From: Desulfocicer vacuolatum DSM 3385
GTDB lineage: Bacteria; Desulfobacterota; Desulfobacteria; Desulfobacterales; SURF-7
DNA: 5,808 nt
NCBI GenBank assembly: GCA_945870015.1
Contig: CAMBQS010000241.1
Span: 1 to 5,808 of the forward strand
Direction: 5' to 3'
Shown here: positions 1 to 5,808 of the stretch, piece by piece
Layout: each line of letters begins with the position of its first letter
Position numbering within the stretch: position 1 is the first letter of the stretch
Program-made: the position numbers and the translations under genes
The notes under the pieces: model-generated
Databases searched by the model: none
The model's input: only the letters and a program-made list of their open reading frames with translations
What the model was told of the DNA's origin: nothing

Positions 1-1
1 G

Positions 2-895
2 GAATCCCGGCTGGAGCTGGAAATACAGACAGAACAGTCAGATGATGTGATTGAAGGGCAACTGACATGCCTCATCTGCGGAAGACGTTATCCCCTACAC
101 AAGGGCATTGCCATCCTGTTGCCCGAAAAATCATTGCCCGTTCTGACGGAAAGCAGGGGCTACAATTCAAAGGGAATGCTCTCCTCCTATCTGTGGAGCC
201 ATTATGGCGATCTGCTCCATGATCCCGATGCCACGGATGCCTACAAGGTATGGTCTTCCTGTTTCCGGAATACAGATGGCGGCTGTGCGCTGGATATCGG
301 CTGCTCCGTGGGCAGACTGTCCTTTGAAATGACCAGAACACACGCAAATGTGATTGGAATGGACACCTCCATCTCCTTTATCCAAAAAGCAAGAGAGCTG
401 ATGAACCGCAAACAGCTTGAATTTGAAATGATCATCGAAGGAATGATTACAAAAAAGCAATCCTGCGTTTTTGACAATGGCTGGAATTACGGGAATGTGG
501 ATTTTATTGTGGCTGATGCACTGGCCCTTCCGTTTCCTCAACATACCTTTTCAACCGTTGCCTCCGTGAATATACTGGAAAAGGTTCCAGACCCAATGTT
601 GCACCTGAAGGGTGTCAACCGTGTTCTGAAGAATCAGAATGGGATGTTTGTCTTTTCCGATCCCTTTTCCTGGGATGAGGCATTTGTAGACCCGGAACGA
701 TGGCTGAGTGGAAAAGCCGAGGGAAGATATGCATGTCGGGGTGCGGAAACCATGGCCCGGATTTTTGCCGGAGAAGACGGGATATTTGATCCGCCCCTGA
801 AGGTAATTGCAAAACAGGATGTTTCCTGGAAAATTCGAAAAACCGAAAACCTGTGGGAGCATATCCATTCACAGATGATGATCGGCAAGAGGTAG
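2..895 (+). CDS. Class I SAM-dependent methyltransferase with Trm112-like N-terminus, OvoA-C-like (5' partial)
   Basis: The frame is open to the left edge, so the gene is cut there. A GTG at 47 could be read as a start, but the 15 codons before it read like the part of a Trm112-type zinc-knuckle domain just after its first CxxC pair, so I place the start outside the window. Numbering the 297 visible residues from position 2: a CLIC knuckle (Cys23, Cys26) is followed by RRYPLHKGIAILLP, typical of Trm112-like domains. The SAM-binding motif LDIGCSVGR is at 97-105, with an acidic residue ending strand 2 in VIGMD (Asp121). DFIVADALALPF follows at about 167-178, then DPFSWDE (220-226) and ERWLSG (232-237). 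The GCSVGR loop, the insertion at about 137-165 and the DPFSW...ERWL block resemble the C-terminal methyltransferase domain of OvoA (mercaptohistidine N-methylation), but no sulfoxide-synthase domain is seen. The substrate is unknown. It ends 7 bases before the oxidoreductase gene, so the two are probably co-transcribed. The methyltransferase call is firm; the OvoA-like subfamily is from memory and moderate. Confidence 0.88.
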   Translation, partial: ESRLELEIQTEQSDDVIEGQLTCLICGRRYPLHKGIAILLPEKSLPVLTESRGYNSKGMLSSYLWSHYGDLLHDPDATDAYKVWSSCFRNTDGGCALDIGCSVGRLSFEMTRTHANVIGMDTSISFIQKARELMNRKQLEFEMIIEGMITKKQSCVFDNGWNYGNVDFIVADALALPFPQHTFSTVASVNILEKVPDPMLHLKGVNRVLKNQNGMFVFSDPFSWDEAFVDPERWLSGKAEGRYACRGAETMARIFAGEDGIFDPPLKVIAKQDVSWKIRKTENLWEHIHSQMMIGKR

Positions 896-902
896 CTTTT
901 TC

Positions 903-3113
903 ATGACCCATAAAAAACATGGCATATGCGGATTGTGCTTTCACAGCCCTGGCTGCGGCGTAATCGTTTCCTTTGATGAAGAAAACAGGATCGACCGTCT
1001 GGAACCGGACCCGGACGCACCGGCTGGAAAAATTTTATGCCCCATTGCCGGAAGTGCAAAGGAGATTGTATACGGGGATCAACGGATTACCCGCCCCCTG
1101 AAAAGAGTCGGCCCAAAGGGAACCCATGCGTTTGAGCCGGTTTCCTGGGATGAGGCCTATGATATTATTGTCCGGAAGCTCAATGAACTAAAGGACAAAC
1201 ACGGCCCTGAAACCGTCGGGATCTATACCGGTACCGGCACATATGAAAGATCCTTTAAAGATGTTTTTCAGTTAAAAGGCTCGGAAATCTATCTGGCATC
1301 CAGCATCCTGTTCCCGTTCGGTTCTCCCAATACCTTTGGCGTCGGCGCCCCCTGCTACACCGCCATCGGTGTTCTGGCGCCAAAGCTAACCATGGGATGT
1401 TTGCATATGGACATGTTTTCCGATGTGGACAATTCCGACCTGATTCTGGTCTGGGGAACCGATCCCTCTACCTCCACCCCTCCGGAGATGTTTCAGCGGC
1501 TGAAAACTGCTGCAGAAGAAGGTGCCGAGATTATTGTGATCGATCCACGGAAAACCAGGGCAGCGGATCTGAAAGGCAGCCAGTGGATCACCATCCGGCC
1601 TGGATCAGACGGTGCCCTGGCCCTGGGATTATCCCATATCCTGATCCGGGATCATCGGTATGACAAAGGTTTTGTGGATCACTGGACTCTTGGATTTGAT
1701 GAATTTGCGGACTATGTAAAAGCCTTTACACCTGCATATGTATCCGCTGTCACCGGTGTTCCGGAAAAAACCATCGAATATCTTGCAGAGAGCATTGCAG
1801 AAGCGGATGGCGCAAGCTATGTGATGTACACCGGCCTGGAATACACCAAGAGCGGTGTTCAAAATATCCGGGCGGTGATGGTGCTCTGGGCGCTGGCTGG
1901 ACAACTGGATGTGGAAGGCGGACGGTGTTTCCTGAGAAGGGAAAACCGTTTCCCGCTTGCAACCAACCGGCAGATTGAAACACCCGGGTTTGAAAAATCC
2001 ATTGGAAAGAATAAATTCCCGGTATATGCCCATTTCTGCGGAGGAGAGCCCCATGCCGGCCTTCTCCCAAAATCGATCATAGACGGAGACCCATACAGAA
2101 TCAGGGCAATGATCATCCAGGGTGCATCGATTGTAACCTCCTGGCCGGATTCTCAGGTGTGGGAACAAGCTCTGGGAACCCTGGAATTCCTGGTATGCAT
2201 TGATTTGCAGCTCACAAAGGATGCAGCGTATGCGGATCTTGTCCTGCCGGCTACAACCGCGTTTGAACAGGAATCCTACTGCTACTATGGGAATTGCCTG
2301 AGGCTGCGTGAAAAAATGATCGAACCGGTGGGGGAAGCAAAACCCAACCGGCAGATCCTGACGGAACTGGCAGGCCGGCTCGGATACGGCCATCTGTATC
2401 CGCAGACCCGGGAAGAACTCCTGAATTACATCCTGAGCGAATCCGGTTTTACCATGGACGATCTGCTGAATGCCCATAAGCATGTACTCCGGAAAGATGC
2501 CGCACCCATGGAATACCGGAAATGGGAAAAAGGAATGCTGCGCCAGGATGGGAAGCCCGGCTTTGAAACCCCTTCCGGTAAGTTCGAGATCAAATCCACC
2601 ATCCTGGAACAATACGGATACAGCGGTATTCCCCGGTATGAAGAGTCGGATGAAACCGCCATCAGCAACCCGGAACTGTTTGAAAAATATCCTCTGGTTC
2701 TTGGAACCGGGCCGTTTAAGCCGGACATGAAATCCTGTCTCAGAGCCATCCCTGCTTTTATCAAACGATACCCCTATCCGGCTGTTGAAATCAATCCGGC
2801 AGATGCGGAGGAACACGGTATCCAAACCGGGGATGTGGTCAGCATCAAAACCATTCGGGGCTCGGTGAAAATGAGGGCCTATGTAACGGATAAAATCATG
2901 AAAGGATTCGTGTATGCACCGGTCGGCGGTGGGGGCCCCTTGGGTACGGATGAATGGAAAGAGGCCAATGTGAACATCATCACTGATCTTGCGCAGTTTG
3001 ATGAAATTTCCGGTTTCCCGGTCTACAAAACCCTGCTGTGCCAGATCAAGAAAAAGAGACGCAAACGAAGGACTCCTGCTGTTCAGGACCCGACCTTGGG
3101 CTGTTGTGGATAG
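903..3113 (+). CDS. Cytoplasmic molybdopterin (Mo/W bis-MGD) oxidoreductase, acetylene hydratase-like branch
   Basis: Complete 736-residue catalytic subunit of the DMSO reductase superfamily. The ATG is preceded by AAGAGG (887-892) inside the upstream gene's last codons. The N-terminal [4Fe-4S] motif is Cys9-x2-Cys12-x5-Cys18-x27-Cys46, followed by the usual ITRPLKRVGPKG linker to the pterin domains. Cys151, in GAPCYTAIG, sits where the Mo/W ligand is expected. LVWGTDPSTSTP (182-193) and IVIDPRKTRAADL (211-223) are pterin-binding signatures, DLVLPATTAFEQESY (445-459) is the family block, and TPSGKFEI (556-563) opens the C-terminal cofactor-binding domain (about 597-713). There is no twin-arginine signal, so the enzyme should be cytoplasmic. 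Length, Cys9/Cys12/Cys46 placement and the TPSGK...YPLVL region recall acetylene hydratase (about 730 residues), but Phe13 stands where that enzyme has its essential Asp13, so that activity is unlikely. No iron-sulfur or membrane subunit is visible. Residues 716-723 are all Lys/Arg and the protein ends in Gly-Cys-Cys-Gly. Family certain; substrate unknown. Confidence 0.95.
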   Translation: MTHKKHGICGLCFHSPGCGVIVSFDEENRIDRLEPDPDAPAGKILCPIAGSAKEIVYGDQRITRPLKRVGPKGTHAFEPVSWDEAYDIIVRKLNELKDKHGPETVGIYTGTGTYERSFKDVFQLKGSEIYLASSILFPFGSPNTFGVGAPCYTAIGVLAPKLTMGCLHMDMFSDVDNSDLILVWGTDPSTSTPPEMFQRLKTAAEEGAEIIVIDPRKTRAADLKGSQWITIRPGSDGALALGLSHILIRDHRYDKGFVDHWTLGFDEFADYVKAFTPAYVSAVTGVPEKTIEYLAESIAEADGASYVMYTGLEYTKSGVQNIRAVMVLWALAGQLDVEGGRCFLRRENRFPLATNRQIETPGFEKSIGKNKFPVYAHFCGGEPHAGLLPKSIIDGDPYRIRAMIIQGASIVTSWPDSQVWEQALGTLEFLVCIDLQLTKDAAYADLVLPATTAFEQESYCYYGNCLRLREKMIEPVGEAKPNRQILTELAGRLGYGHLYPQTREELLNYILSESGFTMDDLLNAHKHVLRKDAAPMEYRKWEKGMLRQDGKPGFETPSGKFEIKSTILEQYGYSGIPRYEESDETAISNPELFEKYPLVLGTGPFKPDMKSCLRAIPAFIKRYPYPAVEINPADAEEHGIQTGDVVSIKTIRGSVKMRAYVTDKIMKGFVYAPVGGGGPLGTDEWKEANVNIITDLAQFDEISGFPVYKTLLCQIKKKRRKRRTPAVQDPTLGCCG

Positions 3114-3129
3114 ACCTGTAAAAATATAA

Positions 3130-3158
3130 TTGTATTTCCGGAACGCTTTCTTTATAAT
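3130..3158 (+). promoter_or_regulatory. Candidate sigma70-type promoter for the binding protein-GNAT-sensor operon
   Basis: An exact TATAAT at 3153-3158 is preceded, with a 17-base spacer, by TTGTAT at 3130-3135, which matches the -35 consensus at three of six positions. Transcription would begin near 3165 and leave a leader of about 83 bases before the ATG at 3248. This lies in the only sizeable non-coding gap of the window (134 bases) and between two functionally unrelated gene blocks, which supports an operon start. A second TATAAT at 3125-3130 lacks a good -35 box. Prediction from sequence only. Confidence 0.5.
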
Positions 3159-3169
3159 CCGGCTGCTTT

Positions 3170-3191
3170 GCAGATTGCTTCAATCATCTGC
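3170..3191 (+). repeat. Imperfect inverted repeat in the presumed leader
   Basis: GCAGAT (3170-3175) and ATCTGC (3186-3191) are perfect inverted copies separated by 10 bases. An alternative pairing extends the stem with ATTG/CAAT around a three-base loop, leaving a CAT bulge. No T-run follows, so it is not a rho-independent terminator on the + strand. It begins about five bases after the predicted transcription start and could be an operator or a leader hairpin. Short repeats like this also arise by chance. Confidence 0.3.
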
Positions 3192-3217
3192 GTAAAAATT
3201 CCGAACGACGACTGTCT

Positions 3218-3234
3218 TTCCCGGTTACCGGGGA
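3218..3234 (+). repeat. GC-rich inverted repeat just before the ribosome binding site
   Basis: The stretch is centred on T3226: CCCGGT (3220-3225) and ACCGGG (3227-3232) are exact inverted copies, and the symmetry extends outward by a G-U and an A-T pair. As RNA it would form a stem of about seven pairs with a TTA loop. It ends three bases before the Shine-Dalgarno sequence (GGAGA, 3238-3242; ATG at 3248), so it could act as an operator half-site pair or affect ribosome access. There is no direct evidence for either role. Confidence 0.4.
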
Positions 3235-3247
3235 ACTGGAGATAATC

Positions 3248-4426
3248 ATGCAATTTTTCTTCAACCGTCTGCTTCTTTCCCTTCTTATGGTGGTACTTAT
3301 TCTGCCGCCCTGCGGGTCTGCTGAAACAGAAAAAGACTTGACAACGCCCATCACAAACCAGGGCAAAAAATGGCGCATTGGTTATCTGGAAGGAGGGCCG
3401 TACATCAATTATCCCACAAATCTCAGGGCACTGGTTACGGCGCTTGCTGAACTGGGGTGGTTGGAATCCGTGGATATTCCGCAACAGGCAGATGAAAACG
3501 ATACCCGAAAGCTTTGGGAGTGGCTGGCCGGAAACATCAAAAGCCGGTATGTTGAATTCCCGGCAGATGCTTACTGGTCAAACAACTGGGACAATACAAT
3601 CCAGGAGAAAAGCCGAAAGAAGATACTTGCCCGGCTGAATCAGAAAAAGGACATTGACCTGATGATTGCCATGGGCACAAAAGCGGGTCAGGAACTGGCA
3701 AACAACGACCATCGTGTCCCGACCCTTGTCCTCTCTTCCAGCAATCCGGTTCAGTCCGGAATCATCAAAGGGATTGATGACTCGGGTTTTGATCATGTGA
3801 ATGCCCGTGTAGACCCAACCCGATACGAACGCCAAATCCGAATTTTTCACAGTATTTTCAATTTTCAAAAACTGGGCATTGTCTATGAACAAAATACGCC
3901 GGATGGAAAAACCTATGCGGCTATTGATGAAGTTGAAAAAGTGGCCAGGGAACTTCATTTTGAGATTGTGCCCTGCAATGCGCCTTTTTCCAATGTATCC
4001 ATGGAGGAAGCACAGAAGGCTTTGCTGGAATGCCATCAAACAATCGCGCCAAAAGTCGATGCCTTTTATCTGACGGTGCATCGCGGTGTGTCTCTGCAAA
4101 ACATGCCGGCTCTTCTGAAACCCTTTTATGACCGGAAAATACCTGTTTTTTCTCAAACCGGATCAAGCGAAGTCGAACATGGCGTGCTCCTGAGTATTGC
4201 CAGAGCCAATTTCAAATATGTTGCCATGTTTCATGCAACAACCATTGCCCGGATCTTTCATGGTGCCGAACCCAGGAAACTCAATCAGATATTCGAAGAC
4301 CCGCCCAGGATTGCCATCAATCTGAAAGCCGCTCAAATCATCGGATATGACCCTTCCGTGGATATCCTCGGTGCAGCGGATGAAATTTATGATACCATCC
4401 GGAAATGTGAAATCAAAAACCAATGA
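3248..4426 (+). CDS. Exported ABC_sub_bind-family periplasmic substrate-binding protein
   Basis: A 392-residue protein with a good Shine-Dalgarno sequence (GGAGA, 3238-3242, five bases before ATG). Residues 1-25 form a signal peptide: Arg7, a hydrophobic core (8-20), then PPCGSA with likely signal peptidase I cleavage after Ala25. The mature part resembles the ABC_sub_bind family (PF04392, TrpX-like). WRIGYLEGGPY (42-52) is the first strand, DIDLMIAMGTKAGQELA (135-151) and VLSSSNPVQSGII (161-173) are the hallmark first-lobe blocks, LGIVYE (209-214) starts the second lobe, VFSQTGSSEVEHGVLLSIA (300-318) is the hinge-side block, and PPRIAINLKAAQIIGYDP (352-369) is the family's C-terminal signature. 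A segment at about 75-125, rich in Trp and charged residues, separates the first strand from the rest. The protein should bind a small ligand in the periplasm. No ABC permease or ATPase gene is visible; the next genes are an acyltransferase and a membrane sensor, so a ligand-sensing role is plausible. The ligand cannot be deduced. Family call firm. Confidence 0.92.
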   Translation: MQFFFNRLLLSLLMVVLILPPCGSAETEKDLTTPITNQGKKWRIGYLEGGPYINYPTNLRALVTALAELGWLESVDIPQQADENDTRKLWEWLAGNIKSRYVEFPADAYWSNNWDNTIQEKSRKKILARLNQKKDIDLMIAMGTKAGQELANNDHRVPTLVLSSSNPVQSGIIKGIDDSGFDHVNARVDPTRYERQIRIFHSIFNFQKLGIVYEQNTPDGKTYAAIDEVEKVARELHFEIVPCNAPFSNVSMEEAQKALLECHQTIAPKVDAFYLTVHRGVSLQNMPALLKPFYDRKIPVFSQTGSSEVEHGVLLSIARANFKYVAMFHATTIARIFHGAEPRKLNQIFEDPPRIAINLKAAQIIGYDPSVDILGAADEIYDTIRKCEIKNQ

Positions 4427-5226
4427 TGATCGAAACCGCCCGGATACAACGAAAAATGGATGGGCCGCTCTTGCAGGAGATTCCATGCATCATGAAGGTG
4501 CTGGATGAAAGTCATCTGGATGATGTGATGAACCTTCAATCCTTGATCATCCGGCGGCTGAGCCGGGAAGACATGATCCAGCCCTTTTCAGCCGATTTCA
4601 TGCGTTCCCATTTTTCAAAAAAAGGCTTTATTTTAGGAATTCTCGTTGAAAATGAACTGGTGGCTTTCCGGAATGTCTACTACCCGGATATAACGGAACC
4701 GGAATGGAATCTCGGACTGGATATCGGTTTTTCAGAAGCAGAATGCAGACGGGCTGCGAATCTTCAAATGGTTTGTGTTCATCCTCTCTACCGGGGAAAC
4801 AACCTGGCATCGAAAATGAATCAGCAGGCCATCCGTCTGATCAAGGAGCAGGGCCGGTTTGACCATCTTCTGGCAACGGTTTCTCCCTACAACTACTGGA
4901 ATGTTGATATTCTCCTGAACAGCGGCTTCATGATCGTTGGATTGAAAAAAAAATACAATGGCAAGCTGCGTTACATTGTCTATCAGAACCTGAAAGCCCC
5001 TCTTCTATCTCCGCCTTTGACCGATCAGATTGCGGGTCTTACGGATTTTCAAAAACAGGAAACCTTCCTGAAAAAAGGATTCCATGGTTTCCGGCTCTCT
5101 AAAATTCCGGACGCTCATACATCTATGGATGAGATTCATGACCCAACCCCTGTCAGCAGGATACCGGATCAGTATGAAATCCATTTTTCCAAAAATCCTG
5201 TAGAAGGTATCCGAAAGCATGAATGA
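4423..5226 (+). CDS. GNAT-family N-acyltransferase with C-terminal extension
   Basis: A 267-residue protein whose ATG overlaps the preceding stop codon (ATGA, 4423-4426); a second in-frame ATG follows at once. The GNAT fold runs from about residue 23 (IMKVLDESHLDDVMNLQ) to about 190. ILGILVENELVAFRNVYYPD (70-89) gives strands 2-3. NLQMVCVHPLYRGNNLASKM (113-132) is motif A with the acetyl-CoA loop, and LLATVSPYNYWNVDILLNSGFMIVG (149-173) is motif B, closing with KLRYIVYQNL (181-190). The loop reads R124-G-N-N-L-A129, with Asn where the R/Q-x-x-G-x-G/A consensus has Gly. The C-terminal 77 residues match no named domain that I know, though similar GNATs carry comparable extensions. The start is uncertain: AGGAGA at 4475-4480 favours Met24 (4492), while the overlap favours 4423 by translational coupling. 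The substrate is unknown; its place between a binding protein and a sensor suggests a regulatory rather than metabolic role, which is inference. Confidence 0.88.
   Translation: MMIETARIQRKMDGPLLQEIPCIMKVLDESHLDDVMNLQSLIIRRLSREDMIQPFSADFMRSHFSKKGFILGILVENELVAFRNVYYPDITEPEWNLGLDIGFSEAECRRAANLQMVCVHPLYRGNNLASKMNQQAIRLIKEQGRFDHLLATVSPYNYWNVDILLNSGFMIVGLKKKYNGKLRYIVYQNLKAPLLSPPLTDQIAGLTDFQKQETFLKKGFHGFRLSKIPDAHTSMDEIHDPTPVSRIPDQYEIHFSKNPVEGIRKHE
4475..4480 (+). promoter_or_regulatory. Internal Shine-Dalgarno that may set an alternative GNAT start at 4492
   Basis: AGGAGA stands 11 bases before the in-frame ATG at 4492 (Met24 of the longer reading). It is a better ribosome binding site than anything before 4423, where the closest GGAAA is about 18 bases away. 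Starting here would remove 23 residues that precede the first GNAT strand and would leave the fold intact. It may also be a chance purine run encoding Gln-Glu. Confidence 0.35.
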
Positions 5227-5808
5227 TCCGGAACGTAACCCTGTTTCATCCCTTTTGCGGATGAACTTCACCTGGAAAATCATTCTCATCGCAATTACAC
5301 TTCTTGCCTGTTCACAGATTTTAGGCACACTGATCAGTGTTTCATCATTTGAAACCCTTCTTTTAAAAACCCTGACCGCCAGGTATGAAATCCTGGGAAA
5401 CGATCTGAAACGAAAGATCGAACATTCCCTGAAGTTTGGAAAAAGCCTGGATCACTTCATGGGCATGGAAAAACTGGTTGCTCCTGTCTATCAGCAGGCA
5501 GAAGATATCGGCGAGATCATGATTCTGGATCAGCAGGGCGCCCTGTTCTTTTTTTCAAAAAAGGCGGAACCGCCCCAGACCCAGACCCACGATGCAGCCC
5601 GGACAGACCGGAACCGCAGCCTGTTTGTTGTGGATCTGGAGAAAAACAGGATCGATCTTCCAATGCAATACTTTTCCACTCTTCCTGAATCAGACCCGAA
5701 AATACAGCTCTATAACGGTACATACCATCTTCTCTTTTCCATTCCCCCTTCCTTTGGCAGCAAACCGGGAATCCTTGCCATCACCTTTCCGAAATCAATA
5801 CTGGACCG
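5219..5808 (+). CDS. N-terminal part of a membrane-anchored sensor protein (3' partial)
   Basis: The frame is open from the ATG at 5219 through the right edge (196 complete codons). The start overlaps the GNAT gene by eight bases (GNAT stop 5224-5226), and AGAAGG at 5202-5207 serves as Shine-Dalgarno, 11 bases upstream. A later ATG at 5261 has no such site. Residues 1-18 are cytoplasmic with Arg and Lys, and 19-43 (WKIILIAITLLACSQILG onward) form a single transmembrane segment. The rest looks like an extracytoplasmic sensing region: a helix at about 50-90 (ARYEILGNDLKRKIEHSLKFGKSLDHF), then IGEIMILDQQGALFFFS (97-113), a strand-turn-strand of the kind found in Cache/PAS-like sensor domains. 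A polar stretch (114-133) and further strands follow (LFVVDL, YHLLFSI, GILAITF). The second membrane segment and output domain lie beyond the window. It could be a histidine kinase, a SpoIIE-type phosphatase, a cyclic-di-GMP enzyme or a chemoreceptor; the visible part does not decide. The membrane anchor is clear. Confidence 0.8.
   Translation, partial: MNDPERNPVSSLLRMNFTWKIILIAITLLACSQILGTLISVSSFETLLLKTLTARYEILGNDLKRKIEHSLKFGKSLDHFMGMEKLVAPVYQQAEDIGEIMILDQQGALFFFSKKAEPPQTQTHDAARTDRNRSLFVVDLEKNRIDLPMQYFSTLPESDPKIQLYNGTYHLLFSIPPSFGSKPGILAITFPKSILD

Noticed and set aside
47..49. GTG as the true start of the methyltransferase
   Set aside because: The upstream codons are open to the edge and continue the zinc-knuckle domain. 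No good Shine-Dalgarno sequence precedes the GTG.
1629..2825. Long (398-codon) open frame on the - strand
   Set aside because: It lies wholly inside the oxidoreductase gene, whose conserved motifs are unbroken across the same stretch. The reverse translation shows no recognisable domain, so it is an antisense shadow.
3125..3130. A second TATAAT just after the oxidoreductase stop codon
   Set aside because: No acceptable -35 box lies 16-18 bases upstream. The TATAAT at 3153 is better spaced.
3138..3162. CCGGA...TCCGG as a terminator for the oxidoreductase gene
   Set aside because: The stem is only five pairs with a 15-base loop and no T-run follows, so I do not call a terminator.
3302..3316. 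Lipoprotein box at LPPC, which would make the binding protein a lipoprotein
   Set aside because: The residues before Cys22 are Pro-Pro, which do not fit the usual small residues at -1 and -2 of a lipobox. Cleavage after GSA (Ala25) fits better.
3578..4156. 192-codon open frame on the - strand
   Set aside because: It is antisense to the binding-protein gene, which carries clear family motifs over the whole interval; the reverse product resembles nothing known.
5517..5723. 68-codon open frame on the - strand near the right edge
   Set aside because: It is antisense to the sensor gene, which is the coupled continuation of the operon; the short reverse product has no recognisable features.

Overview
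The window is ordinary protein-coding bacterial DNA of mid GC content. Five genes all lie on the + strand and are tightly packed. No rRNA, tRNA, CRISPR array, insertion sequence or integrase is visible. The gene types (a cytoplasmic molybdenum/tungsten bis-pterin enzyme, an ABC_sub_bind-type periplasmic binding protein without a transporter, and a membrane-anchored sensor) fit an anaerobic, probably sulfate-reducing member of the Desulfobacterota. This placement rests on family resemblance and base composition only and is moderately likely.

Left block (1-3113): a 5'-truncated SAM-dependent methyltransferase is followed after 7 bases by a complete 736-residue molybdopterin oxidoreductase. The methyltransferase has a Trm112-like zinc-knuckle N-terminus and a catalytic domain resembling the C-terminal methyltransferase domain of OvoA. 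The oxidoreductase has a [4Fe-4S] motif, a probable cysteine metal ligand and no export signal. In layout it is closest to the cytoplasmic acetylene hydratase-like branch, but it lacks the catalytic Asp of that enzyme. The Shine-Dalgarno sequence for the second gene lies in the last codons of the first, so the two are probably co-transcribed.

Intergenic region (3114-3247): 134 bases with a reasonable sigma70-like promoter candidate (TATAAT with a 17-base spacer to a weak TTGTAT box) and two short inverted repeats in the presumed leader. There is no convincing rho-independent terminator, so read-through from the left block is possible.

Right block (3248-5808): an exported ABC_sub_bind (PF04392-like) binding protein, a GNAT-family acyltransferase and the N-terminal part of a membrane-anchored sensor. 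They are joined by a 4-base ATGA overlap and an 8-base overlap, indicating translational coupling. No permease or ATPase is visible. I infer that the binding protein serves ligand sensing with the membrane sensor rather than import. The sensor's output domain lies beyond the right edge, so this remains a hypothesis.
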